NCBI GenBank assembly: GCA_049281195.1
Contig: JBAPRR010000127.1
Location: 1-14,326, forward strand
Direction of reading: 5' to 3'
Length of the DNA stretch: 14,326 nt
From: JBAPRR01 sp049281195
GTDB lineage: Bacteria > Actinomycetota > Acidimicrobiia > Acidimicrobiales > CAVXTF01
The translations under genes were made by a program, and so were the position numbers. The notes under the pieces were generated by a model that saw only the letters and a program-made list of their open reading frames with translations, was not told where the DNA came from and did not search any database. Shown piece after piece: positions 1-6,734 of this stretch. Position 1 is the stretch's first letter. Each line of letters begins with the position of its first letter.

Positions 1-265
1 GCGGAGCGGCGGGAGTTGTGGTGACCCGGCGCGGGGGTGCCTCTGAGGTTGCCGGAGGCTCGGGCTCCGCGGCTTCATCGGGTGCCACCGGACGCCTGAG
101 GCCATCGGCATCGGCCTTCCTCCGGACGCGGTCTGCTTGCGCGTCCTCTATCGAAGACGAGTGGCTCTTCACCCCGATACCGAGGGCGATACAGAGGTCC
201 AACGCCTCTTTGTTGGTGAGCCCGAGCTCTCGGGCGAGCTCGTAAACCCTGATCTTCTTGGGCAC
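1..265 (-). CDS. infB: Translation initiation factor IF-2, N-terminal part (cut by window edge)
   Basis: The first 88 codons of a minus-strand gene that continues past the left edge. The product opens with PKKIRVYELARELG and then LTNKEALDLCIALGIGVKSH, the small IF2-N helical domain that begins bacterial IF2. An acidic, Pro/Ala-rich linker follows, as is usual in IF2 before the GTPase domain. IF2 is the GTPase that places initiator tRNA on the 30S subunit and promotes subunit joining; the GTPase and tRNA-binding domains lie outside the window. The start is GTG at 265-263: an in-frame TAA at 298-296 blocks any upstream start, and no other start codon lies between. A purine-rich AAAAGGA sits about 12 nt upstream, so the ribosome site is weak or long-spaced. 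It is last in the rimP-nusA-ylxR-infB order, 190 nt after ylxR. Confidence 0.93.
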   Translation of the reverse strand, partial: MPKKIRVYELARELGLTNKEALDLCIALGIGVKSHSSSIEDAQADRVRRKADADGLRRPVAPDEAAEPEPPATSEAPPRRVTTTPAAP

Positions 266-455
266 CTGCTGGTTGGGTCCTTTTCGTTTGTCCTGTTACT
301 TTTTGCGCTTCATTTTTCTTCTGGTATTTGTGTCCGAGCGCGACATCTGCCGGGCTCGGATATCGGTGCGGGCGGTCCACTCGCCATAAGCCGAGCGCAC
401 CATCCTCCCACACATGCTTTGCTGGCCATAAGCCCCAAAAGCCTGCTAGGCGGAC

Positions 456-728
456 TCAGCCCTCCGGTTCTGTCTGGTCGGTGAACAACATGGACCTGAG
501 CTGATCGCCTTCAACCGGCGAGATTCCGCTTCTGAGCGCCCTGGCGAGAGCGCCCTTTCTGAGCGCTACGTCGAGGCAGGAGCGGGATCCGGCACAGATC
601 CAAGCACCGCGCCCTGGAAGGTTCCTTCCTACCTCGATCCCTCCGGAAGCGGTGCTCACCATCCTAAGGAGCTGATCCTGGCCGGCTACTCGCCGGCAAC
701 CGACACAGGTCCGCTCTGGCCGGCCTAT
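456..728 (-). CDS. ylxR: YlxR/RnpM-family RNA-binding protein, probable non-canonical ATA start
   Basis: About 90 residues of the YlxR (DUF448) family, a small RNA-binding fold encoded between nusA and infB in many bacteria; in Bacillus the homologue (RnpM) modulates RNase P. The N-terminal signature RTCVGCRR and the central GRGAWIC, then LDVALRKGALARALR, match the family. The frame is open from just after a TAG at 746-744 to the TGA at 458-456. No ATG, GTG or TTG occurs in it before the CVGC motif. The first ATG (662) would remove that motif and leave 68 residues. An ATA at 728-726 overlaps the nusA stop as ATAG, and a GGGGGAG tract lies 7 nt upstream, so ATA is proposed as the start. Alternatives are a -1 frameshift from nusA or a base error. 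Family identity is secure; the start is not. Confidence 0.85.
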   Translation of the reverse strand: MGRPERTCVGCRRVAGQDQLLRMVSTASGGIEVGRNLPGRGAWICAGSRSCLDVALRKGALARALRSGISPVEGDQLRSMLFTDQTEPEG

Positions 729-2020
729 GCGGGGTCTCCCCCGCTAGCACCGGAGTCCTCGCCACCTTCTGCCGGGGCGTTCGCAGCAGCCGTAGGAGCA
801 GTGGCCGCGGCGGGGACATCTGCGGACGCGACCGGTGCTGATGACTCCCCTTCGGTGCTGGCCTCATCGGTGCTGGCCTCATCGGTGCTGGCCTCGCCGA
901 TGCCGGTCTCATCGATGGCCCCCGCCGACCATTCAGCGGCAGAAACGGCAACGCCTCCTTCTGCCGGCTGCCACACCATCTCGCCGGCATCGTTTTGGAC
1001 CCACTCGCCCTCTGCCCATTCCTCGCCGTAACCGGCCTCTTCTTCTGCCAGCTGGGTCTCGCTCTTTATGTCGACACGCCATCCAGTGAGGCGCGCCGCG
1101 AGACGTGCGTTTTGGCCTTCCTTGCCGATCGCCAGAGACAGCTGGTAGTCGCTCACCACGACCGTCGCCGTTCCGGTCTCGTCGTCGAGCCTCACCTCGC
1201 GGACCCGGGCCGGTTGCAGCGCGGCCTGGATCAGCTCGGCAGGATCGTCGGAGAACGGAACCACGTCGATACGCTCACCGCGAAGCTCGTTGGTGACCAT
1301 GCGCACCCGCGATCCGCGCGCGCCCACGCATGCGCCGACCGGATCGACGTTCGGGTCGTTCGACCACACCGCGATCTTCGTACGGTGCCCCGGCTCGCGG
1401 GCCGCGGCCTTGATCTCGACCACCCCGGACGAGATTTCGGGTACCTCGAGCTCGAACAGCCTCTTCACCAGACCCGGGTGGCTCCGGCTCACGACGATCT
1501 GCGGGCCCTTCGTGGTTTTTCTGACCTCGACTATGTACGCCTTCAGGCGCGCACCGTGCTCGTAGCGCTCGTAGGGCACCTGCTCGGCCTGAGGTAGCAG
1601 TGCCTCCACCTTGCCGAGGTCCAACAGGGTGTAACGGTTGTCGGTCTGCTGGACGATGCCGGTGACGATGTCGCCTTCGCGTCCCGCGTACTCCTCGTAC
1701 TTGAGGTCGCGCTCTGCTTCGCGGATGCGCTGGAAGATGACCTGCTTGGCGGTCTGCGCGGCGATCCGCCCGAAGTCGTCGGGGGTGTCGTCCCACTCCT
1801 GAAGTACGTTTCCGTCCTCGTCGAGCTCCTGGCCGTAGACACGGATCTCACCCGACTCGGGATCGATGGTGACGAAGGCCTCTTCGGCGGAACCGGGGCG
1901 CCGTTTGTATGCGGCCACCAGAGCATTGGCGAGCGCGTCAAGCAGGGTCTCTGTCGAGATCCCTTTGTCTCTCGCTATCTGACCCAATGCGTCAAGAAAT
2001 TCGAAGTTGGTCTTGCTCAT
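725..2020 (-). CDS. nusA: Transcription termination/antitermination factor NusA
   Basis: A 431-residue NusA, which binds RNA polymerase and nascent RNA and modulates pausing, termination and antitermination. Domain order: N-terminal polymerase-binding domain about 1-110; S1 domain about 112-180 (GDIVTGIVQQTDNRYTLLDL onward, ending VSRSHPGLVKRLF); KH1 about 185-260 with DPVGACVGARGSRVRMV; KH2 about 262-325 with SLAIGKEGQNARLAARLTG. The tail, about 326-431, is Ala/Glu/Ser/Thr-rich and includes a 15-bp tandem repeat giving EASTD units. It makes the protein longer than the usual S1-KH-KH form and lacks the Gammaproteobacterial acidic repeat domains. ATG at 2020 overlaps the rimP stop as ATGA, suggesting coupled translation; the nusA stop in turn overlaps the proposed ylxR start. 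Confidence 0.97.
   Translation of the reverse strand: MSKTNFEFLDALGQIARDKGISTETLLDALANALVAAYKRRPGSAEEAFVTIDPESGEIRVYGQELDEDGNVLQEWDDTPDDFGRIAAQTAKQVIFQRIREAERDLKYEEYAGREGDIVTGIVQQTDNRYTLLDLGKVEALLPQAEQVPYERYEHGARLKAYIVEVRKTTKGPQIVVSRSHPGLVKRLFELEVPEISSGVVEIKAAAREPGHRTKIAVWSNDPNVDPVGACVGARGSRVRMVTNELRGERIDVVPFSDDPAELIQAALQPARVREVRLDDETGTATVVVSDYQLSLAIGKEGQNARLAARLTGWRVDIKSETQLAEEEAGYGEEWAEGEWVQNDAGEMVWQPAEGGVAVSAAEWSAGAIDETGIGEASTDEASTDEASTEGESSAPVASADVPAAATAPTAAANAPAEGGEDSGASGGDPA
852..896. repeat. 15-bp tandem repeat, three copies, in the nusA tail
   Basis: Three head-to-tail copies of TCGGTGCTGGCCTCA lie at 852-866, 867-881 and 882-896; the last copy differs only in its final base. A more diverged fourth unit may follow to 911. 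The period is a multiple of three, so copy-number change would keep the nusA frame. On the minus strand the units encode EASTD repeats in the disordered C-terminal tail. Near-identity between copies suggests recent slippage. Confidence 0.9.
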
Positions 2021-2556
2021 GAAGCCACAGCCCTCTTAGTGGTTGGATCGGCCTTGCGGCCTTGTTTTGTGCTCCGGGACCCCGGTTGCGCTGCAGGCTT
2101 GGGCGCGGCACCCCATTCGAAAACGGTCCGCGCCCTTTCGATGTCGGAATAGGCGATGTGGACGCGCTCGTCAGAGGTTTCAGTTGCGGCGATCACGATC
2201 CCGTCGGCGTCGGCCGAAACGAGTGCTCCCTTTATGCGCCGCTCGAGGGCGGAAGTCGCCAAGGTGCGCACCACCACCTCTTCGCCCACTGCCCGGGCGA
2301 ACTGTGCGGGGGTCTTGAGCGGACGCTCCAGTCCCGGACTCGAGACCTCGAGGGTGTAACGGCCGCCCGGGACGATGTCGTTTCTGTCCAGGGCGCTGGA
2401 AACCTCGCGGGTGACGTCCGCGATGCTGTCAAGGTCCACGCCGCCGTCGCGGTCTACCGTGACGCGAAGGAGCCCCCGGTTGAAATTGAGGTCTACGAGC
2501 TCAAGACCGAGGGCTTCTACCACGGGCGCGACCGTCTCTTGCAGCTCGTCGCCCAC
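2017..2556 (-). CDS. rimP: Ribosome maturation factor RimP
   Basis: A 179-residue RimP, which helps mature the 30S subunit. The N-terminal domain carries the family hallmark LEVSSPGLERPL at about 69-80, after a hydrophobic GLELVDLNFNR strand. The C-terminal Sm-like domain runs to about 147. A basic Lys/Arg/Ala-rich tail of about 30 residues follows. A GTG at 2565 is in frame but abuts the GGGAGG Shine-Dalgarno directly. The GTG at 2556 sits 8 nt after GGAGG and is preferred; the longer form would be 182 residues. It is first in the rimP-nusA-ylxR-infB operon and overlaps nusA by 4 nt. Its leader of about 120 nt contains a perfect inverted repeat. Confidence 0.95.
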   Translation of the reverse strand: MGDELQETVAPVVEALGLELVDLNFNRGLLRVTVDRDGGVDLDSIADVTREVSSALDRNDIVPGGRYTLEVSSPGLERPLKTPAQFARAVGEEVVVRTLATSALERRIKGALVSADADGIVIAATETSDERVHIAYSDIERARTVFEWGAAPKPAAQPGSRSTKQGRKADPTTKRAVAS

Positions 2557-2620
2557 CGGCGCCACCTCCCTCGTTCGTTTGCTACGTCTCTACGACCTCG
2601 TCGCCGTCCGCTGAAAGCAG

Positions 2621-2645
2621 AAGCGTGGGCTGCCCGCCCACGCTT
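2621..2645 (-). promoter_or_regulatory. Perfect 10-bp inverted repeat in the rimP leader
   Basis: AAGCGTGGGC (2621-2630) and GCCCACGCTT (2636-2645) are exact reverse complements around a 5-base loop. On the minus strand this forms a strong hairpin about 65 nt before the rimP start, downstream of the candidate -10. No T-run follows it on either strand, so a standard intrinsic terminator is unlikely. A leader stability element, an attenuator or a protein-binding site for control of the nusA operon are possible. It lies upstream of the proposed proS start site and so outside the proS mRNA. Confidence 0.7.
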
Positions 2646-2681
2646 CACCACGTACATCACCACTTTCGAACGGCGCAGTCG

Positions 2682-2687
2682 AGCATA
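2682..2687 (-). promoter_or_regulatory. Candidate -10 element for the rimP operon
   Basis: TATGCT reads on the minus strand from 2687 to 2682 and fits the TANNNT pattern of housekeeping promoters. It would start transcription near 2675 and give a leader of about 120 nt before rimP. No good -35 hexamer is visible at 16-18 nt, so the call rests on position and the -10 alone. Confidence 0.35.
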
Positions 2688-2736
2688 GCAGCGGACCGCG
2701 CAAAAAGGGCTCGCCATAAGGGCAGGTCCGGACGGT

Positions 2737-2748
2737 TACATTGCCCCG
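2737..2748 (+). promoter_or_regulatory. Probable leaderless promoter of proS
   Basis: TACATT (2737-2742, TANNNT type) is followed by six bases and then the proS ATG at 2749. This spacing would put the transcription start at the A of the start codon. No Shine-Dalgarno-like sequence precedes the ATG. Both facts fit a leaderless mRNA, which is common in Actinomycetota. No clear -35 is visible. Confidence 0.55.
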
Positions 2749-4161
2749 ATGGCCCCTGCCGCAGTGCTCACCTCCCAGTCTGAGAATTTCCCGCGCTGGT
2801 ACCAGGACGTGGTCGCCAAGGCCGAGCTCGCAGACAACGGACCGGTCAGAGGGACCATGGTTATCCGGCCTTACGGCTACGCGATCTGGGAACGGATGCA
2901 GACGGAGCTCGACCTCCGCATCAAGCAGACCGGGACGAAGAACGCATACTTCCCGCTGTTCATACCGGAGTCCTATCTGTCCAAGGAAGCCGATCACGTG
3001 GAGGGCTTCAGCCCCGAGCTGGCTGTCGTCACCCACGCCGGCGGAGAGGAGCTTGCGGAGCCGATCGTGGTCAGACCCACCTCCGAGACCATCATCAACG
3101 CCTTCATCGCCAAGTGGGTGCAGAGCTACAGAGACCTGCCGCTGAAGGTGAATCAGTGGGCGAACGTCGTGCGCTGGGAGATGCGGCCCAGGGTGTTCTT
3201 GCGCACAACGGAGTTCCTGTGGCAGGAGGGGCATACCGCACATGCCAGCCAGGCGGAGGCCACAGACTTCGCCCTTCGGATCCTGACCGACGTGTACCGC
3301 GATTTCATGGAATCGGTGATGGCGGTCCCGGTCCTCGCCGGTCTGAAGACGCCCGCCGAGACCTTCCCGGGCGCGGATCGCAGCTGGACCTGCGAAGGGA
3401 TGATGCGTGACGGCAAGGCCCTTCAGATGGGCACCAGCCACGAGCTGGGCCAGCGCTTCGCCAAAATGTTCGGGATCGAATTCCAGTCCGAGTCCGGCAC
3501 CAACGAATTCGCGTGGCAGACCTCGTGGGGAAGCTCAACGCGACTGGTGGGGGCCGCGATCATGGCGCACGGCGACGACTCGGGCCTCCAGATCGCTCCG
3601 CGTCTGGCGCCGGTTCAGGTGGCTGTGGTCCTGGTGAAGGCAGATGCCGACGCCGGTGCCGTGGCCAGCCGGGTTACAGCTGCGCTGACAGATGCCGGAC
3701 ACCGTGTCGAGCTGGACGACAGGACCGACACTGGTTACGGCAGGCGCGTCGTCGACTGGGAGTTGAAGGGTGTCCCGGTGCGCATCGAGGTGGGTCCGCG
3801 CGACGTCGCACGCGGCGTGGTCACACTCGTACGGCGCGACACAGGCGAAAAGGCCGAGGTAGCGATCGATGAGGTGGCGGTGCGAACCGCATCTGCGCTC
3901 GAGAACGCACAGCACGACATGTTCGAGAACGCCAAACAGTTCCTCGAGAATCACATCTCCGACGTGAAGACGGTGGACGAGGCGATCGAAGCGGCGAAGA
4001 CCGGCTTCGCCCGGATGAGCGCCTCAGCACTGGCAGACGGAGGAGAGGAGGAGCTCGCGCAGAAGGCGGTGACGGTTCGCTGCCTGCTGCGTTACGACGG
4101 TGGTCTTCCCGATTCGCGCGAGGACCCGGACAACATCGCCGTCGTGGGTCGCTCCTACTGA
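2749..4161 (+). CDS. proS: Prolyl-tRNA synthetase, archaeal/eukaryote-like type
   Basis: A 470-residue class II ProRS that charges tRNA-Pro. RPTSET (109-114), the motif 2 region around VVRWEMRPRVFLRTTEFLWQ (140-159), GTSHELGQ (228-235) and WGSSTRLVGAAIMAHGDD (260-277) mark the catalytic domain. The anticodon-binding domain spans about 285-385. A C-terminal domain ends in GRSY, typical of the short type without the editing insertion; Thermus, archaea and eukaryotes have this type, whereas E. coli and mycobacteria use the longer one. The C-terminal domain has a single Cys (445), so the four-Cys zinc site of some relatives is absent. It is the only plus-strand gene here. Its 3' end overlaps ispG by 7 nt, and it is probably transcribed without a 5' leader. 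Confidence 0.96.
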   Translation: MAPAAVLTSQSENFPRWYQDVVAKAELADNGPVRGTMVIRPYGYAIWERMQTELDLRIKQTGTKNAYFPLFIPESYLSKEADHVEGFSPELAVVTHAGGEELAEPIVVRPTSETIINAFIAKWVQSYRDLPLKVNQWANVVRWEMRPRVFLRTTEFLWQEGHTAHASQAEATDFALRILTDVYRDFMESVMAVPVLAGLKTPAETFPGADRSWTCEGMMRDGKALQMGTSHELGQRFAKMFGIEFQSESGTNEFAWQTSWGSSTRLVGAAIMAHGDDSGLQIAPRLAPVQVAVVLVKADADAGAVASRVTAALTDAGHRVELDDRTDTGYGRRVVDWELKGVPVRIEVGPRDVARGVVTLVRRDTGEKAEVAIDEVAVRTASALENAQHDMFENAKQFLENHISDVKTVDEAIEAAKTGFARMSASALADGGEEELAQKAVTVRCLLRYDGGLPDSREDPDNIAVVGRSY

Positions 4162-5402
4162 GTTTCGGGATCCTTTTCTTCAGGACGCTTGGCTTCAGGT
4201 TCCCCGGTCATCTTGCGGATGATCTCGATCCGCTGCGAGTCGTGATTGGCGTCGCCCTTCTGCTCTAGCAGGGCGGCCCGATCGGCTTCTGCCTCTGCTT
4301 CTGCTGACCCGTCCGCCGCGGCGAGCCGAGCCTCGAGGCCTTCTTCTACGAGCTTTTCCGCTTCTTCGATCAGCGCGGCGACCATTTGGTCCTCCGGGAC
4401 GACGCGCACGATCTTCCCTTTGATGAAGAGGTGTCCCTTCTTTCGGCCTGCCGCGATCCCGAGATCGGCCTCGCGCGCTTCTCCCGGGCCGTTCACCACG
4501 CAACCCATCACCGCCACCTGCAAAGGAAGATTCCGACCTTCGAGCGCTTCCTGGGCCGCTTTCGCCACGCCGATCACGTCGATCTCGGCTCTGCCGCACG
4601 ACGGGCAGGCGATCAGGTCGAGTCCCTTGCGCTCGCGCAGTCCGAGCGCCTCGAGCAACTGCCGTCCTGCTCGCGCCTCTTCGACCGGATCCGCGGTCAG
4701 CGAGTAGCGGATGGTGTCGCCAATTCCTTCGGAAAGAAGCGTGGCGATCCCAGCGGTGCCTTTGAGCAGTCCCGCCGGTGGCGGTCCCGCCTCTGTGACC
4801 CCGAGATGAAGCGGATGGTCGAACGTTTCTGAGGCCAGCCGGTACGCGTCAATCATCACCGGAACGTTCGACGCCTTGACGGAGATCTTCACGTCTTCGA
4901 AGCCCACCTCGCTGAAGAACTCGAGCTCGATGCGCGCCGACTCCACGAGCGCTTCAGGGGTAGCGCCTCCGAACTTCTCATAGAGGCGCTTGTCGAGCGA
5001 ACCCGCATTCACACCGATGCGAATCGGAACCCCGCGGTCCTTGGCTTCGGACGCCACCTGCTTTATCTCTTCTTCCTTGCGCAGGTTCCCCGGGTTCAGG
5101 CGCAGGCCCTGTACTCCGGCCTCGAGAGCTGCGAGCGCCATCTCGTGATGGAAGTGGATGTCGGCGATGATCGGCACCGGAGAACGCGGCACGATTCGAG
5201 CCAGTCCCTCTGCGGCCTCGCGCTCGTTGCAGGTGCATCTGACAATGTCGGCTCCGGCGGCGGCAAGCGCGTAGATCTGCGAGAGGGTCCCGTCGACATC
5301 GGCGGTCTTGGTGGTCGTCATCGACTGGACGGTCACCGGTGCACCACCACCTACCGCGACCGAACCGACATGGATCTGGCGAGTTTTTCGGCGCTCCGTC
5401 AT
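4155..5402 (-). CDS. ispG: 4-hydroxy-3-methylbut-2-enyl diphosphate synthase (flavodoxin/ferredoxin)
   Basis: A 415-residue IspG (GcpE), a cytosolic 4Fe-4S enzyme that converts MEcPP to HMBPP near the end of the MEP isoprenoid pathway. The N-terminal TIM barrel begins RRKTRQIHVG and contains GLRLNPGNL (99-107) and VRCTCNERE. The iron-sulfur domain has CPSC (Cys 266 and 269) and GCVVNGPGE, giving Cys 301 and catalytic Glu 308. All three cluster cysteines are present. Residues beyond about 352 form a charged Ala/Glu-rich extension past the usual end. The ATG at 5402 follows an in-frame TAA directly, so no earlier start is possible; its Shine-Dalgarno is weak. It lies 21 nt after rseP and in the same run as dxr, another MEP enzyme. 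Confidence 0.97.
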   Translation of the reverse strand: MTERRKTRQIHVGSVAVGGGAPVTVQSMTTTKTADVDGTLSQIYALAAAGADIVRCTCNEREAAEGLARIVPRSPVPIIADIHFHHEMALAALEAGVQGLRLNPGNLRKEEEIKQVASEAKDRGVPIRIGVNAGSLDKRLYEKFGGATPEALVESARIELEFFSEVGFEDVKISVKASNVPVMIDAYRLASETFDHPLHLGVTEAGPPPAGLLKGTAGIATLLSEGIGDTIRYSLTADPVEEARAGRQLLEALGLRERKGLDLIACPSCGRAEIDVIGVAKAAQEALEGRNLPLQVAVMGCVVNGPGEAREADLGIAAGRKKGHLFIKGKIVRVVPEDQMVAALIEEAEKLVEEGLEARLAAADGSAEAEAEADRAALLEQKGDANHDSQRIEIIRKMTGEPEAKRPEEKDPETQ

Positions 5403-5423
5403 TTAAGTGGCCCTGTCATGTCA

Positions 5424-6734
5424 TCACTTGAAGGGGTTCGGGATCGGATGCGCAATGTCCAGGTACAACGACGAGATGACTATCACGGCGAGGACCAGAA
5501 CAAACGCGTAGACGACCGGCGTCAGCTTGGCTACGTCAGCATGGTACGGGCGTCCCCGCCTGCTGCGTATTCGCTCGTAAACAGCGATTGCGACATGACC
5601 CCCGTCGAGGGGAAGCATCGGCAGCAGGTTGATCATCCCGATGAACACGTTGATCTCGACGAACACCAGCAGGAAGTTTCCCCACCCCGCCTGTGCCCCC
5701 TGGGTAGCCGTCCTCACCGCTCCGTAGATCGACTCCGGCCTTGTTCCGTTGTTCGCAGCTTGTTTTGCCGCCTGGGTGTTGCTGACCTGGTCGAGCAGGT
5801 TGGCGATCCCCGCGGGCGAAAAGCGGTTCCAGACAACCTGCACCGAGTCCTTCATCAGATCGCCGAGGCTCGTGAACGACTGGCCTGCGGCAGACAGAGG
5901 TCTCTCGGTGACGTTCGGGTACTCGAGCTCCACTCCGATGAGTCCAGAAGCCTTGGTGGAAGCGGGCACCGCCGGACTTCCACCGAGAATCACGTTGTGG
6001 CCGTTGGTCGGCACCACAGTCAGCGTGCGGTCCACACCGTTGTGACGGACGACGAGCGTCACTTTCTTTCCGACGCTGTTGCGCGTTACGTCGCCGACCT
6101 GATCGACGTTGTGAACTGCCTTGCCGTCGACCGACACGATCACATCACCAGGCTGGACGCCGGCAACTTGTGCCGGGCTGGTCGGTCCCTGCCACACGGT
6201 CAGCCCTTCGACCACGACCGTCCCGGGCTGCTGAACGCCGTAACCGACGAAGATGACGAAGAACAGAATTATCGCCAGCAAAAAATGCATTGCACTTCCG
6301 GCCACCGCCACCAGGACGCGCTTTCTGAACGGTTGATTTCTGTATGCGCGTGGTTCATCTTCAGGTGCGACCTCTTCGAGGTTCGACATCCCGATGATCT
6401 TCACGTAACCGCCGAGAGGAAGCGCCTTGATTCCGTACTCGGTCTCACCGCGGCGTGTCGACCACAATCGGGGACCGAACCCCAAGAAGTATTCGGTCAC
6501 TTTCATGCCGCTCCACTTCGCTGTGGCGAAGTGCCCGAGCTCGTGCAGCATGACCATCGCGATGATCGCGACGATCACCACCAACAGATCGGTTTCGTGA
6601 GCTGCGATCGCGATCGCCACGATCAAAACCACGGAGACGATCAGGCGCGCCAGATTGCCGCCAGGTGATGATGGACTCGGCAGCGGGGGCGGAAGCTCGT
6701 CACCGACGTAGACCGGATCTCTTAACTGCGTCAC
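5424..6734 (-). CDS. rseP: Site-2 (M50) intramembrane zinc protease, RseP/Rip1 family
   Basis: A 436-residue integral membrane metalloprotease. Family members cut membrane-anchored anti-sigma factors and other substrates inside the bilayer. After a Pro-rich N-terminus come hydrophobic segments at about 28-63. The zinc motif HELGH spans 64-68, and a further membrane segment lies at about 138-165. A PDZ domain at about 170-250 (VQPGDVIVSVDGKAV) follows. The second active-site motif NLLPMLPLDGGH is at about 369-380, supplying metal ligand Asp 377, and the last membrane span is at about 405-425. Start is GTG at 6734, overlapping the dxr stop as GTGA, with AAGG 8 nt upstream. The dxr-rseP-ispG order is conserved in Actinomycetota. 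Confidence 0.96.
   Translation of the reverse strand: MTQLRDPVYVGDELPPPLPSPSSPGGNLARLIVSVVLIVAIAIAAHETDLLVVIVAIIAMVMLHELGHFATAKWSGMKVTEYFLGFGPRLWSTRRGETEYGIKALPLGGYVKIIGMSNLEEVAPEDEPRAYRNQPFRKRVLVAVAGSAMHFLLAIILFFVIFVGYGVQQPGTVVVEGLTVWQGPTSPAQVAGVQPGDVIVSVDGKAVHNVDQVGDVTRNSVGKKVTLVVRHNGVDRTLTVVPTNGHNVILGGSPAVPASTKASGLIGVELEYPNVTERPLSAAGQSFTSLGDLMKDSVQVVWNRFSPAGIANLLDQVSNTQAAKQAANNGTRPESIYGAVRTATQGAQAGWGNFLLVFVEINVFIGMINLLPMLPLDGGHVAIAVYERIRSRRGRPYHADVAKLTPVVYAFVLVLAVIVISSLYLDIAHPIPNPFK

Noticed and set aside
437..451. GCCT-GCT-AGGC hairpin followed by TTTT after ylxR (minus strand)
   Set aside because: The stem is only 4 bp with a 3-base loop and four Ts; too weak to call a terminator.
2590..3441. 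283-codon open frame on the minus strand opposite proS
   Set aside because: Antisense to conserved ProRS catalytic motifs, with no recognisable family features.
5145..6668. 507-codon open frame on the plus strand opposite ispG and rseP
   Set aside because: It is antisense to two clearly identified genes, has no recognisable domain and is His/Arg/Asp-rich as expected for the complement of GC-rich coding sequence.
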